A DNA stretch of 64,000 nt from positions 4,026,001 through 4,090,000 of the forward strand of contig NZ_CP120742.1 of NCBI RefSeq assembly GCF_029581275.1. Reading direction: 5' to 3'. The notes under the pieces are model-generated. The model saw only the letters and a list, made by a program, of their open reading frames with translations, did no database searches and was not told where the DNA came from. Both the position numbers and the translations under genes were made by a program. Positions 44,243-53,694 of this stretch are shown here, piece by piece (positions within the stretch are counted from its first letter, which is position 1; each line of letters opens with the position of its first letter). Source of the DNA: Micromonospora sp. WMMD1155. GTDB lineage: Bacteria; Actinomycetota; Actinomycetes; Mycobacteriales; Micromonosporaceae.

Positions 44243-46801
44243 TCAGGCGGTCTGGGCGTCCTTCGCGCGGGCCTTCAACGCCCGCACCACACCGTCGCGG
44301 CCCTCGGCGACCAGCCGACGCAGCGGGCCGGGGTGCCCGTCACCTTCCAGCCACGCGTCGGTGGCCGCCACCGTGTCGTCCTCCACCAGGTAGGTCGGGT
44401 ACGCCAACTGCGCGAACTCCTGCGCCGGCTCGCTGTCCCGGGTGGCCCACACCTGCGCGACGGTGGCGAAGTACCGCTCCCGGTACGGGGCGACCAGCTC
44501 CACCTGGGTCGGGTGTGCGAAGCCCTGCAACAGCGCCCGGTGCCGCCAGTTGGGCAGCGCGTCGGGGCCGGTCAGCAGGTCCCACAGGGCGGCCTTGTTC
44601 TCCGCCGTCGGCACCAGCGCCCTGGCGTACGCGGCTTCCCGCTCACCGCTCGCGGTGCGGTCACCGGCCAGTTCCGCGTCGATCTCGGCGGCACCGGCCG
44701 CACCGTTCGCCACCAGGGACGCGAGGACGGACCACCGCAACTCGGTGTCCACGGTCAGCCCGGCCGGGATGCCGGTGCCGTCCAGCCAACCGCGCAGCGT
44801 CGCCAGATCCTCCTCGGAGCGCGCCGCCGAGGTGAACGCGCGGGCCCAGGCGATCTGGAAACCGCTGCCCGGCTCGGCGGCGGCGAGCGCGTCCCGGGCC
44901 GTCCGGGCCAGGTCGGCCCAGCCGGTCGGCGCCCACGCGGGGTCGGCGTACAGGGTGAGCGTGGTGGTCGCCTGCCGCAGGGTGGCGGTGACCAGGTTGA
45001 TGTCGGTCTCGGCGGGCAGCCCGCTCAGCGTCAGCGCCACGTAGTCGCGGGCGGACAGCTCCGCGTCGCGGGTCATGTCCCACGCGGCGGTCCAGCACAG
45101 CGCCCGGGCCAGCGACGACTCGAAGCCGCCGATGTGCTGCACCACTGTCGCCATCGAACGCTCGTCGAGGCGCAGCTTGGTGTAGCTCAGGTCGTCGTCG
45201 TTGAGCAGCAGCACGTCGGCGGCCCGCACACCGCGCAGCTCGGCGAGGTCGGTCCGCTCGCCGGTCACGTCCACCTCGTACCGCTCGCGGCGGACCAGCC
45301 GCCCGTCGGTCAGGTCGTAGAGGCCCACACCGATCCGGTGCGTCCGCAGCGTCGGGTACGCGGTCGGCGCCTCCTGCCGGACCGCCACCTGCTCGTAGGT
45401 GCCGTCCGCGCCGATGGTCACCTCCGGGCGCAACGTGTTGACCTGCGCGGTCTCCAGCCACTGCGCCGCGAACTTGCGCAGCTCCCGGCCGGAGGCCGCC
45501 TCCAACTCGGTGAGCAGGTCGTCGAAGGTGGCGTTGCCCCAGGCGTGCTTGCCGAAGTAGGCCCGCAGCCCGGCGACGAACGGCTCCTCACCCACGTACG
45601 CGACGAGCTGCTTGAGCACGCTCGCGCCCTTGGCGTACGTGATGCCGTCGAAGTTGACCTCGACCGCCTCCATGTCCGGCATCTCGGTGTAGACCGGGTG
45701 CGTGGAGGAGAGCTGGTCCTGCCGGTAGCCCCAGTTCTTGCGGATGGACAGGAAGGTCGTCCACGCCTCGGTGAACCGGGTGGCGTTGGTGTTGCACCAG
45801 TGGCTGGCCCACTCGGCGAACGACTCGTTGAGCCACAGGTCGTTCCACCAGCGCATGGTGACCAGGTCACCGAACCACATGTGGGCCAGCTCGTGCAGGA
45901 TCGTGTTGGCCCGCTGCTCGTACTCGAAGTCGGTGACCTGCGAGCGGAACAGGTAGTGCGACTCGGCGTGCGTGACGCAGCCGAAGTTCTCCATCGCGCC
46001 GGCGTTGAAGTCGGGCACCCAGAGCTGGTCGTACTTCGGCAGCGGGTAGCGCACGTCGAACTTCTCGTGGAAGAAGTCGAAGCCCTGCTTGGTGATCAGG
46101 AACAGGTCGTCGGAGTCCAGGTAGCGCGCCATCGACGCGCGGCAGAACACGCCCAGGTCGATGCCGTCGTGGCTGTCCCGAACCTCGTGGTACGGCCCGG
46201 CGCACATCGCCGTGATGTAGGTGCTCATCCGGGGCGACTCGGCGAAGTGCAGCGTCTTGAGCCCGTCACCGGCCGGCTCCTCCCGCTGCACCGGCATGTT
46301 GGACACCGCCCGCCAGTGCGCGGGCACGGTGGCGTGCCAGGTGTAGACGCTCTTCAGGTCGGGCTGGTCGAAGCAGGCGAACACCCGCTGCGCGTCGGCG
46401 GTCTCGAACTGGCTGTAGAGGTACGTCTCGCCGTCCACCGGGTCGACGGTGCGGTGCAGCCCCTGACCGCTGTTCGAGTAGGCGAAGTCGGCGTCGACGA
46501 CGAGCGTGTTGTCGCTGTCCAATCCGGACAGCACCAGGCCCTTCTCGGCCGACCAGTCGGAGAGGTCGACCGGTGTGCCGTTCAGCGTCGCGGACCGCAC
46601 CGACTCGGCGGCCAACTCGATGAACGTGCTCGCACCCGGCTCCGAGCAGCGGAAACGGACCTCGGTCGTGGACCGGAACGTGCGGCCGTCGGCCGCCAGC
46701 ACCGCTGTCGACAGGTCCAGACTGATGTCGTACCCCGTCACGTTGAGCAGGCGGGCCCGCTCGGTCGCCTCGACCTGCGTCAGGTTGCGCACTCCCGGCA
46801 C
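44243..46801 (-). CDS. pepN: Aminopeptidase N (M1 family)
   Basis: The ~852-aa zinc exopeptidase removes N-terminal residues from peptides in the cytosol. Diagnostic motifs are GAMENFGCVTHAE (exopeptidase recognition) and the zinc site HELAHMWFGDLVTMRWWNDLWLNESFAEW (HExxH-x18-E), with a catalytic Tyr expected downstream. The C-terminal ERAP1-like domain runs to the end. GTG at 46801, giving MPGVRNLT, matches usual actinobacterial starts and has GGAGA upstream; an ATG at 46813 would add METN. Confidence 0.94.
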   Translation of the reverse strand: MPGVRNLTQVEATERARLLNVTGYDISLDLSTAVLAADGRTFRSTTEVRFRCSEPGASTFIELAAESVRSATLNGTPVDLSDWSAEKGLVLSGLDSDNTLVVDADFAYSNSGQGLHRTVDPVDGETYLYSQFETADAQRVFACFDQPDLKSVYTWHATVPAHWRAVSNMPVQREEPAGDGLKTLHFAESPRMSTYITAMCAGPYHEVRDSHDGIDLGVFCRASMARYLDSDDLFLITKQGFDFFHEKFDVRYPLPKYDQLWVPDFNAGAMENFGCVTHAESHYLFRSQVTDFEYEQRANTILHELAHMWFGDLVTMRWWNDLWLNESFAEWASHWCNTNATRFTEAWTTFLSIRKNWGYRQDQLSSTHPVYTEMPDMEAVEVNFDGITYAKGASVLKQLVAYVGEEPFVAGLRAYFGKHAWGNATFDDLLTELEAASGRELRKFAAQWLETAQVNTLRPEVTIGADGTYEQVAVRQEAPTAYPTLRTHRIGVGLYDLTDGRLVRRERYEVDVTGERTDLAELRGVRAADVLLLNDDDLSYTKLRLDERSMATVVQHIGGFESSLARALCWTAAWDMTRDAELSARDYVALTLSGLPAETDINLVTATLRQATTTLTLYADPAWAPTGWADLARTARDALAAAEPGSGFQIAWARAFTSAARSEEDLATLRGWLDGTGIPAGLTVDTELRWSVLASLVANGAAGAAEIDAELAGDRTASGEREAAYARALVPTAENKAALWDLLTGPDALPNWRHRALLQGFAHPTQVELVAPYRERYFATVAQVWATRDSEPAQEFAQLAYPTYLVEDDTVAATDAWLEGDGHPGPLRRLVAEGRDGVVRALKARAKDAQTA

Positions 46802-47010
46802 GTTCGTCTCCATCCCACATCACGCCGACGCCCGGCGGCGTCCGTCTCCCCGCCACTCGTGACGGCTGGCCCGATTCGAGTCTTCCACGTACGGGCAGCC
46901 CGCGGTGGCCGAGGTCACGCTCTCATTCGGGTGCCGCTCGATGCGCCGTGGGGTGAGGATTCGGGTGAGACGCCGGAGCGCCGGCGCCCCTGTTGAGAAG
47001 GGACCTCACC

Positions 47011-47637
47011 GTGACCGAACGCGTCACCGCCGACATGTGGTTCGACCCGGCCTGCCCCTGGGCGTGGATCACGTCCCGCTGGCTGCTCGAGGTCGAGCAG
47101 GTCCGGGACGTGGACATCCGTTTCCACGTGATGAGCCTCGCTGTGCTCAACGACGGCCGGGACGAGCTGCCCGAGGACTACAAGACCTTCCTCCGCACCG
47201 CCTGGGGCCCGGTGCGGGTCTGCATCGCCGCCGAGCAGCGCTACGGCAACGACGTCCTGCGCCCGCTCTACACCGCACTCGGCACCCGGATCCACCTCGG
47301 CAAGGAGGAGCGGCGGCACGAGCTCTACGTCGCCGCGCTGACCGACGCCGGCCTGGACCCGGCGTTGGCCGACGCCGCCGACAGCACCGACTTCGACGAG
47401 GCGTTGCGGGCCAGCCACGAGGCCGGCATGCGCCCGGTCGGTCAGGACGTCGGCACTCCGGTCGTGCACGCCCCCGGCCCGGACGGCAGCCCGGTCGCGT
47501 TCTTCGGCCCGGTGATCACTCCGGCCCCGAAGGGGGAGGCCGCCGGTCGGCTCTGGGACGGCGTCCTGCTGGTCGCCGGCACGCCGGGCTTCTACGAGCT
47601 GAAGCGCACCCGCGAGCAGGACCCGATCTTCGACTGA
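47011..47637 (+). CDS. DsbA-family oxidoreductase, mycothiol-dependent Rv2466c-like
   Basis: The 208-aa protein parallels mycobacterial Rv2466c, a mycothiol-dependent nitroreductase/disulfide reductase: WFDPACPWAWITSRWLLEVEQVRDVDIRFHVMSLAVLN, WGPVRVCIAAEQRYG, and PVAFFGPVITPAPKGEAAG. The active site reads CPWA instead of CPWC, leaving one cysteine (Cys15). It is cytosolic, with no signal peptide. GTG at 47011 has AAGGGA seven bases upstream and is favoured over TTG at 46993. The gene is divergent from pepN across about 210 bases. Confidence 0.9.
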   Translation: MTERVTADMWFDPACPWAWITSRWLLEVEQVRDVDIRFHVMSLAVLNDGRDELPEDYKTFLRTAWGPVRVCIAAEQRYGNDVLRPLYTALGTRIHLGKEERRHELYVAALTDAGLDPALADAADSTDFDEALRASHEAGMRPVGQDVGTPVVHAPGPDGSPVAFFGPVITPAPKGEAAGRLWDGVLLVAGTPGFYELKRTREQDPIFD

Positions 47638-47643
47638 GCGGTA

Positions 47644-47677
47644 CGGAAGGGCCCCGGTCAGCGCCGGGGTCCTTCCG
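47644..47677. terminator. Terminator after the DsbA-family gene
   Basis: A 14-bp stem (47644-47657 with 47664-47677, including one G-T pair) and a 6-base loop begin seven bases after the stop codon. Confidence 0.75.
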
Positions 47678-47808
47678 CGTACGCCCCACGGCGTGTCGGG
47701 TCGCCGCCCTGCCCGTCCCGTCACCGGGAGACCGCCGCGCTCGTTGGCCTGCATGTCCGCCGCAGCGACCCACGGGGTCGCAAGCCGCAGTCCGTGGAGG
47801 CGATCCCG

Positions 47809-48333
47809 ATGGCCAAGCACCGTGCGTCCGGTGACGATCAGTTGACCCGACCGGGGGTGATCGACGATTCCGGAGCGGCCTACTGGTCCGTCGACGACTC
47901 CCGCTGGCCGGTGGTCCGTCCCGATCTGCCCGCCCACCTGGTCGATCTGCTCGCGCCCCCCATCGTGGTGGGCGTCGCCCGGGTGCCGGTGACCTCCCGG
48001 CTCACCCCGCCCGCGCCGGCCATCCCGCTGCCGACGGCCACCGACCCCGCGCCGACGGCCACCGACCCCGCACCGACGGATCTGCCGGCCCTTGCCGCAC
48101 CGGCGGAACCCGCGCCTCCACCGCCGGCTCCGGCCGCCCCGCGCCCGGTGCCGACGCCGCCGCTGAACCCGCGACCCGTTCCGTCGCCGCCCCCGGAGCG
48201 CCCGGTGCCGGGACCGCCCGCGTCGCCTCGTCGCAGCGTGAACAGCGGACCGGTCGGGACCGTCCGGCGGGGCGCCAACGGCCCGGTGAGCGTCGGTCGG
48301 CACCGCCGGGGCGTTTCCGACCGCACCGGCTGA
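47809..48333 (+). CDS. Proline-rich hypothetical protein
   Basis: The 174-aa protein starts MAKHRASGDDQLTRPGVIDDSGAAYWSVDDSRWPVVRPDLPAHLVDLL, a short ordered-looking part, followed by a Pro/Ala-rich low-complexity region with PTATDPA repeats and a basic tail (RRGANGPVSVGRHRRG). No signal peptide or TM helix is seen. Function unknown. ATG at 47809 follows a GGAGG site; the first 40 residues and codon bias suggest a real gene. Confidence 0.6.
   Translation: MAKHRASGDDQLTRPGVIDDSGAAYWSVDDSRWPVVRPDLPAHLVDLLAPPIVVGVARVPVTSRLTPPAPAIPLPTATDPAPTATDPAPTDLPALAAPAEPAPPPPAPAAPRPVPTPPLNPRPVPSPPPERPVPGPPASPRRSVNSGPVGTVRRGANGPVSVGRHRRGVSDRTG
48031..48072 (+). repeat. 21-bp direct repeat in the proline-rich gene
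   Basis: Two near-identical 21-base units (48031-48051 and 48052-48072), followed by a partial third, encode PTATDPA PTATDPA PTDLPA. Confidence 0.8.
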
Positions 48334-48420
48334 CCGCCGCGCCGGGCCTGGCGCTTTCATCTGATGGACGCCCTGCGGGTCCCCGTCGGCGGCGACGCCG
48401 TCGCCGGTAGCGTCACGGGT

Positions 48421-49620
48421 ATGACGGTCGTGCATCCGATCACCCGAGCGTGGGTCACCACTGGTGGCACCGGCGCGCAGAACTACGACGAGTTCGCCGA
48501 CGACGCGGAGATCACCGCGATCATCGAGGCGAACCCGCACAGTGCCCTCGGCATCGAGATGCCGCACCGCGCCCCGCAGAGCCTGGGCAGGTCCTTCCTC
48601 GACGCGCTGCCGGACGCGGTCTCCCGCCTCGCCGAGGCCAAGGCCGACGGGAGCTACACCCCCGCCGAGCAGGTCGTGGTGCTCTACCGGATCACCGCAG
48701 CCGGTGAGGAGCCCGCGTACGGGCTGTTCGCGATGGTGGACACCGACCAGATCTCCACCCGGGCCGACGAGCCGGGCCTGGTCATCCGCAACGAGGACGT
48801 GTTCATCGCCAAGGTGCGGGAGCGGGTGGCCCTGGCCGAGGCGCTGGGTCACCTGCTCTCACCCGTACTCCTGCTGCAGACCGGGCGTGGCGACGAGCTG
48901 CACGCCGCCCTCGCGACGGCGACCGAGACGGCCGGCGCGCCCGCCGCGACGGACACCGACCAGGCGGGGCGCACGCACGCGATCTGGCTGCTCGGCCCCG
49001 GCCCGGAGCAGACCGCGCTGACCGCTCTCGCCGGTGGCGGGGAGCTGGTCGTCGCGGACGGCAACCACCGCAGCCTGGCCGCCCAGACCGGTGGGTTGTC
49101 CCGGTTCCTGGCCGTGGTCACCACCCCCGCGTCGGTGGCCATCCAGCCGTACAACCGCTTGGTCAGCGAGCTGACCACCACGCCGGACGAGCTGCTCGAC
49201 CGGCTGCGGGCCGCCGGCGCCGAGGTCGAGCCGATCGACGGCCCGGTCGAGGTCCCGGCGGCCGGCGGCACCGTGCACCTGCGCCTCGACGGCCAGGGGT
49301 ACGCGGTACGCCTGCCGGCCACGGCCAGCGCCCGGCTGGAGAACCTGGACCACGCCCTGGTCGAGCGGTTGCTGCTGCGCGACGCGCTCGGTCTCGACCC
49401 GGGCGACAAGCGGATCACCTACGTGGGTGGTGACTACCCGGCGAGTTGGCTCACCGGTGAGGTCGACGCCGGCCGGGCCGAGCTGGCCATCCTGATCGCC
49501 CCGGTGACCGTGGCGGACTTCGTCGCGGTGAATCTGGCCCGGGAGAAGATGCCCCGAAAGAGCACCTGGTTCACCCCGAAGGCGCGCGGCGGTCTGGTCG
49601 TCGCCGAGCTGCCGCGCTGA
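48421..49620 (+). CDS. DUF1015 family protein
   Basis: The 399-aa protein shows the DUF1015 pattern: YDEFADDAEITAIIEANPHSALGIEMPHRAP at the start, VLYRITAAGEEPAYGLFAMVD, and the hallmark ELVVADGNHRSLAAQ. The family is related to archaeal ADP-dependent serine kinase (SerK), but phosphorylation of serine by bacterial members is not established, so no reaction is assigned. ATG at 48421 is chosen over an upstream in-frame ATG at 48364, which lacks family similarity. Confidence 0.85.
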   Translation: MTVVHPITRAWVTTGGTGAQNYDEFADDAEITAIIEANPHSALGIEMPHRAPQSLGRSFLDALPDAVSRLAEAKADGSYTPAEQVVVLYRITAAGEEPAYGLFAMVDTDQISTRADEPGLVIRNEDVFIAKVRERVALAEALGHLLSPVLLLQTGRGDELHAALATATETAGAPAATDTDQAGRTHAIWLLGPGPEQTALTALAGGGELVVADGNHRSLAAQTGGLSRFLAVVTTPASVAIQPYNRLVSELTTTPDELLDRLRAAGAEVEPIDGPVEVPAAGGTVHLRLDGQGYAVRLPATASARLENLDHALVERLLLRDALGLDPGDKRITYVGGDYPASWLTGEVDAGRAELAILIAPVTVADFVAVNLAREKMPRKSTWFTPKARGGLVVAELPR

Positions 49621-49708
49621 GCGGCACACCGCTCTACCGTGTGACGAACCCGGCTCTCCGACGCCGCCGCTGCGACGTCGGAGAGCGCGGCCTGACAGAC
49701 TGCCCGGT

Positions 49709-50176
49709 ATGCGCGTCTACCTGGGATCCGATCACGCCGGTTTCGAGTTGAAGGTGCACCTGGCCAATCACTTGGCCATGCAGGGGTACGAGGTGGTCGA
49801 CGTCGGCCCGCACGCCTATGACCCGGACGACGACTACCCGACGTTCTGCCTGCACACCGGCACGCAGGTGGTGGCCGACGAGACGGGTCTCGGCGTGGTC
49901 ATCGGCGGGTCCGGCAACGGTGAGCAGATCGCCGCGAACAAGGTCGCCGGGGTCCGGGCCGCGCTGGCCTGGAGCGTGGAGACCGCTCAGCTGGCCCGCC
50001 AGCACAACGACGCCAACGTGGTCGCGGTCGGCGCCCGGCAGCACACGCTGGACGAGGCCACCGGCATCGTCGAGGCGTTCCTGAACACGCCGTTCTCCGG
50101 CAACGAGCGGCACGCCCGTCGGATCGCCCAGGTGGCCGAGTACGAGCAGACCCGGAAGCTGCCCGACCTGCCCTGA
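49709..50176 (+). CDS. rpiB: Ribose-5-phosphate isomerase B
   Basis: The 155-aa RpiB/LacAB-fold isomerase interconverts ribose-5-phosphate and ribulose-5-phosphate. It has YLGSDHAGFELK at the N-terminus and VIGGSGNGEQIAANKVAGVRAALAW, where the Glu of GNGEQ is the catalytic base in the mycobacterial-type enzyme in place of the E. coli Cys. The phosphate-binding residues (ARQHNDANVVAVGARQ) and C-terminal helix are complete. Confidence 0.95.
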   Translation: MRVYLGSDHAGFELKVHLANHLAMQGYEVVDVGPHAYDPDDDYPTFCLHTGTQVVADETGLGVVIGGSGNGEQIAANKVAGVRAALAWSVETAQLARQHNDANVVAVGARQHTLDEATGIVEAFLNTPFSGNERHARRIAQVAEYEQTRKLPDLP

Positions 50177-50185
50177 GCCAGGACG

Positions 50186-50530
50186 TCAGCGCGGCGAGCG
50201 GGGCAACTCCTCGCGGGGCACCCAGTTGCGTCGGACGACGACCACCCGGGCCTCGGCCTCGGCCAGGTCGTCCTCGGTCGGTCGGGCCGCGTCCCGGGCT
50301 CGTAGGGCGGCGCTCAGCCCCACCTGGGACGAGCCGGAACCGACCAGCCCGCGTAGCCCCCGCTCGCCGTCGCGCTCGTCGCCTCCCGGGCCTCTGCGGC
50401 GCGGCGGCGGCGGGTCGTCCCCGTCGTGCACCCCGGCGGTGCTGGCCGTCGGGGTGTCGACGCCGCGCCCGGCCGGGTCGGAGTCGTGGTGGTGGCGTAG
50501 CCGTCGCCGTCGTCGGTCCGGGTCACCCAT
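50186..50530 (-). CDS. Small charged hypothetical protein
   Basis: The 114-aa protein has a basic, Pro/Arg-rich first half likely to be disordered (MGDPDRRRRRLRHHHD) and a more ordered end (GLVGSGSSQVGLSAALRARDAARPTEDDLAEAEARVVVVRRNWVPREELP). The C-terminal pattern is recurrent next to rpiB in related actinobacteria in my recollection, but no family is named. It converges on rpiB with 9 bases between stops. ATG at 50530. Confidence 0.6.
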   Translation of the reverse strand: MGDPDRRRRRLRHHHDSDPAGRGVDTPTASTAGVHDGDDPPPPRRRGPGGDERDGERGLRGLVGSGSSQVGLSAALRARDAARPTEDDLAEAEARVVVVRRNWVPREELPRSPR

Positions 50531-50670
50531 CAGCCGACCGTACCCTGCCCGCGGTGGGATCCGGCACCGTCGGGCCGGTGTGCGTCTCGGGCGGGGTCGG
50601 CGACCGATTTGCCGGGTGGCTACCCTCGGATTCAGGCGGCGGTGATGCCGTCGGTCAGGGGGAGGACGAG

Positions 50671-51216
50671 ATGGCAGACCAGACGCAGCCGTGGGCGGAG
50701 CGGACCGTGGAGGTGCCGCCGCAGGCCGGCGTCGAGGTGCCGCCGCAGCGCGACGGGTTCCGCCGGGGCGTGGCGCCGGTCGGTCAGCCGCGCAACCCGC
50801 GGACCGAGCCGTTCCCGACCGTCGAGCAGGAGCCGACCGGCACCGGTTGGCCCGGCGGGCCGGTCCCGCGCCGGTCGCTGAGTTCACGGATGGCGCAGCT
50901 GCGTCGCGGCGGTGAGTGGAGTGCGGCGGCCGGGCTCTTCGCGTTCGTCTGCTGGGGGATCTGGGCGCTGTCCGGTCAGGGCGACCTGAGCGGCCCACTG
51001 CTGGTGCTGGTGCTCAGCCTGCTGGTGGCGGTCGGCCTGTTCGCCCTGGCCCGGTTGGTCGGCCGGGTGGTGCTGGAACGGCAGTTGGGGCGGGTCCGGC
51101 GCAGTGCCCGAGGTGCTCACCTGGCGACTGCGGTGTTCCTCGCCGGCCTCGGTGTGGCCTGGCTCCAGCAGACCGAGTGGGTCGTCTCCGCCTGGAACTG
51201 GATCTCCTCGAACTGA
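50671..51216 (+). CDS. Membrane protein with two or three TM helices
   Basis: The 181-aa protein has an N-terminal 80 residues that are hydrophilic and Pro/Glu-rich. TM helices follow at about 92-110 (AAAGLFAFVCWGIWALSG), 116-137 (LLVLVLSLLVAVGLFALARLVG) and a third weaker one (LATAVFLAGLGVAWLQQ). Function unknown. ATG at 50671 has a GGGGGAGGACGAG site. It is convergent with the carboxypeptidase gene. Confidence 0.7.
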   Translation: MADQTQPWAERTVEVPPQAGVEVPPQRDGFRRGVAPVGQPRNPRTEPFPTVEQEPTGTGWPGGPVPRRSLSSRMAQLRRGGEWSAAAGLFAFVCWGIWALSGQGDLSGPLLVLVLSLLVAVGLFALARLVGRVVLERQLGRVRRSARGAHLATAVFLAGLGVAWLQQTEWVVSAWNWISSN

Positions 51217-51223
51217 TCCGAGC

Positions 51224-51263
51224 GCGTACGGGCGGGTCGGCTCAGGGCCGCCCGCCCGTACGC
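51224..51263. terminator. Terminator after the membrane-protein gene
   Basis: A 13-bp perfect stem (51224-51236 and 51251-51263) with a 14-base loop begins seven bases after the stop codon. Confidence 0.75.
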
Positions 51264-51321
51264 CCGGTCGCGGCACACCGCGACACCGGTCGTCTCCCCA
51301 CCAGGCACTGTCGCTGCTTAC

Positions 51322-51354
51322 CCGGCCGGCCACGGTTCATCCGTGGCCGGCCGG
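51322..51354. terminator. Terminator after the M14 carboxypeptidase gene
   Basis: A 14-bp perfect stem (51322-51335 and 51341-51354) with the 5-base loop TTCAT lies just beyond the stop of the minus-strand carboxypeptidase gene. Confidence 0.78.
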
Positions 51355-51372
51355 TCCCCGTTCGAGGGCGCC

Positions 51373-53508
51373 TCAGCCGGCGGGCTGGGCGGCGGCGTAG
51401 TCGCGGGCCACCCGCACCAACTCGACCAGCCCGCCCGCGTACTCCTGGGACTCGCCGTGCGCCTCGTCGAACGGCGGCTGGAAGCCGACGCCCTCCCACT
51501 GGCCGGTGGCCGGGTTCCACCTGTCGTTGCCGACCTCGAAGTCCCAGGCGAAGATGCCCAGCTCGTAGTAGAGCTGGTCGGCCGAGTTGCCGGCGGCGGA
51601 GTAGAGCACGTCGGCGACCGGCCCGGTCTGCGACGGCCAGGTGACCGTGCCGCGTTCCTGTGCGATGGCGCCGACGATCCGCCGGGCGCTGTCGAGGAAC
51701 AGCGTGGACTCGTCGATCGACGGTCGCGGCAGGGTGACCCTGCCGTCGGCCCGGTACGCCCCCGGCGGCCACATGAAGTACCCGCCGTAGGAGTGCACGT
51801 TCATCGCGAACTTGATGTTCGGGTGGTCCTCGGCGAGCGCGATGACGTTGCGGCTCTCCGCCTCGGACAGCTCGGCCGTGCCCGCGTAGTTGCCGGAGAG
51901 GCAGTTGGCGCTGGCGCCCACGTAACCGTCGAAGTACGAACCGACCGTGTAGTTGCGGTTGATGTCGACGCCCCACGAGGTGCGGTTCTTCGGGTCGCGG
52001 GCCGCCCCGGTGCAGTGGTTGACCAGGTTCTTGCGCTGGAAGTTGAAGTCGTTGAACGAGTAGTTCGCGCCGTCGGGGTTGACCGTCGGGATGACGAAGA
52101 CGTCGACCTGCTCCAGCAGCTCCCGGGTGGCCGCGTCGGTCCGGGCGTTGGCCAGCATCCGCTCGGCGAACTCCAGCGTCACCAACGGCGTGGCCCACTC
52201 CCGGGCGTGCTCCTGGGAGTACGCGAGCACACCGACCCGGGAGCCGTCCCGGTGGACGCCGAGGCGCAGCGCCTGCACCGTCCACGGCCGGGCCGGCACC
52301 TCGGTGCCCTGCAGACCGTCGTCGAGTCGGACCGGACCGGCGACGGGCATCGGCAGCCCGGCCGAGCCGTCCTCGACGGTGGCCCGGAACCGGTCCGGTT
52401 GACGGGCGTTGATCGCCGCGGCGACCTCATCGGTGGTGCTCACCGTCTTGCCCCCGGCGTCGGTGGCCAGTGACACGGTCAGCACGCGGTCGCGGTAGCC
52501 CACGGTCAGCGGCCGGTTCGGTCGACCCGGGTCGACGGTGCGCACCTGCACGCCGTTCATCCCCTGATCGCCGAAGCGCACCGACTCGACCACCACGGCC
52601 GCGACCGCCGGGTCACCCAGGTACGCGACGGCGGTGCGCCGGTATCCCTGCGTCTTGTTCGGCAGGTCGATGACGTCGACCAGGTCCCGGTACTGGCGGG
52701 CCAGCCGCTTGATGCGGGCCTGGATGTCGGTCGGCGTCAGGTACGCGTCGATGAAGTCCTTCTGGTAGCCGGCCGGCAACGGTGGCGGGGCGGCGTTGGG
52801 CCAGAGCGTCGGCGTGATCGCCCGGCTGACCCCGCCGAGGCTGGAGGTGGCGGTCAACTGGACCGGTCGGCTCGGCACCGGCTGGGGGAGGTTGTAGTGG
52901 TACTGGTACTCGCCGGAGTCCTCGAACCGGTACAGCGGGAACGACCCGGTGGCGCCGTCGGCCGTACGCCAGCTGACGGTGATCTCCACATCCGGGTCGT
53001 CGGTGGCGGTGGTGGCCACCTGGGCCTGCAGGAACGTCTGGCCGGTCGTGGTCCACCAGTACGCCTGCTGGACCTGGAGGGTGTCGGTGTTCGCGGCGGT
53101 GCGTTGGCCGGCCGGAGCGCGTAGCCCGGCGGCGGTGCGGGCCTGGGCCGCGCGGACGCTCTCGGCGTAGTTCCGGCTGCCGTCCTCGGCGCGCTGCACG
53201 ATCTGCACCGCCCGGGCGCCCTGCGCGGTCAGCTCGGCGAGCTGCGCGCCGGTCAGCACGAGATCGGCGAGGATCTGCCCGTCCCGGGTGCGGGGTCGGT
53301 TGGCCAGGTCCGCGCCTGCGGCGACCAGCCGGTCGAGCTGCGCCTGATCGCGTAGCCGCACCCGGACCAGTGCGGTTTCGGCGGTGTTCAGGGTGATCTG
53401 CGGGGCGGGGTCGGCTGGTGCGGCGGTTCCGGGCGCGGGGTGTGACAGCACTGCGCCGAACAGGATCGCTGTGGTGGCGGCAGCTGTCCACCGTCGTCGG
53501 ACGATCAT
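51373..53508 (-). CDS. Secreted M14 zinc carboxypeptidase
   Basis: The 711-aa exported protein has a Sec signal peptide (MIVRRRWTAAATTAILFGAVLSHPAPGTAA). A ~270-residue N-terminal region includes a beta-rich domain (QVATTATDDPDVEITVSWRTADG). The M14 peptidase domain (about 390-700) has the zinc-binding YSQEHAREWATPL (HxxE), a VNPDGANYSFNDFNFQRKNL substrate loop, VHSYGGYFMWPPG with the third zinc His, and the C-terminal FAWDFEVGN Glu. It removes C-terminal residues from external peptides. ATG at 53508 has an AGGAGG site just upstream. Confidence 0.92.
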   Translation of the reverse strand: MIVRRRWTAAATTAILFGAVLSHPAPGTAAPADPAPQITLNTAETALVRVRLRDQAQLDRLVAAGADLANRPRTRDGQILADLVLTGAQLAELTAQGARAVQIVQRAEDGSRNYAESVRAAQARTAAGLRAPAGQRTAANTDTLQVQQAYWWTTTGQTFLQAQVATTATDDPDVEITVSWRTADGATGSFPLYRFEDSGEYQYHYNLPQPVPSRPVQLTATSSLGGVSRAITPTLWPNAAPPPLPAGYQKDFIDAYLTPTDIQARIKRLARQYRDLVDVIDLPNKTQGYRRTAVAYLGDPAVAAVVVESVRFGDQGMNGVQVRTVDPGRPNRPLTVGYRDRVLTVSLATDAGGKTVSTTDEVAAAINARQPDRFRATVEDGSAGLPMPVAGPVRLDDGLQGTEVPARPWTVQALRLGVHRDGSRVGVLAYSQEHAREWATPLVTLEFAERMLANARTDAATRELLEQVDVFVIPTVNPDGANYSFNDFNFQRKNLVNHCTGAARDPKNRTSWGVDINRNYTVGSYFDGYVGASANCLSGNYAGTAELSEAESRNVIALAEDHPNIKFAMNVHSYGGYFMWPPGAYRADGRVTLPRPSIDESTLFLDSARRIVGAIAQERGTVTWPSQTGPVADVLYSAAGNSADQLYYELGIFAWDFEVGNDRWNPATGQWEGVGFQPPFDEAHGESQEYAGGLVELVRVARDYAAAQPAG

Positions 53509-53569
53509 GTGCCCTCCTGACGGGTGTCGATGTCTTTCTGGTCCTTACACCAGTGCACAGATCGATACA

Positions 53570-53575
53570 TGTCAA
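53570..53575 (-). promoter_or_regulatory. Possible -35 (TTGACA) for the M14 gene
   Basis: A perfect TTGACA on the minus strand lies 62 bases upstream of the carboxypeptidase start. The best -10 candidates (GGTGTA/GTGTAA near 53545-53552) are poor and 18-19 bases away, so the assignment is weak. Confidence 0.3.
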
Positions 53576-53694
53576 GGTGCCGTCGCGCGCTCCCCCGGTT
53601 CCGCGTTGATCCCGGTGAGATCCGCGCGAGTTCCGGAGCAACCCCCTGCCCCCGACCCCGCGTGACTACCTCGAATCGGGGATCGGAGGCCTGA

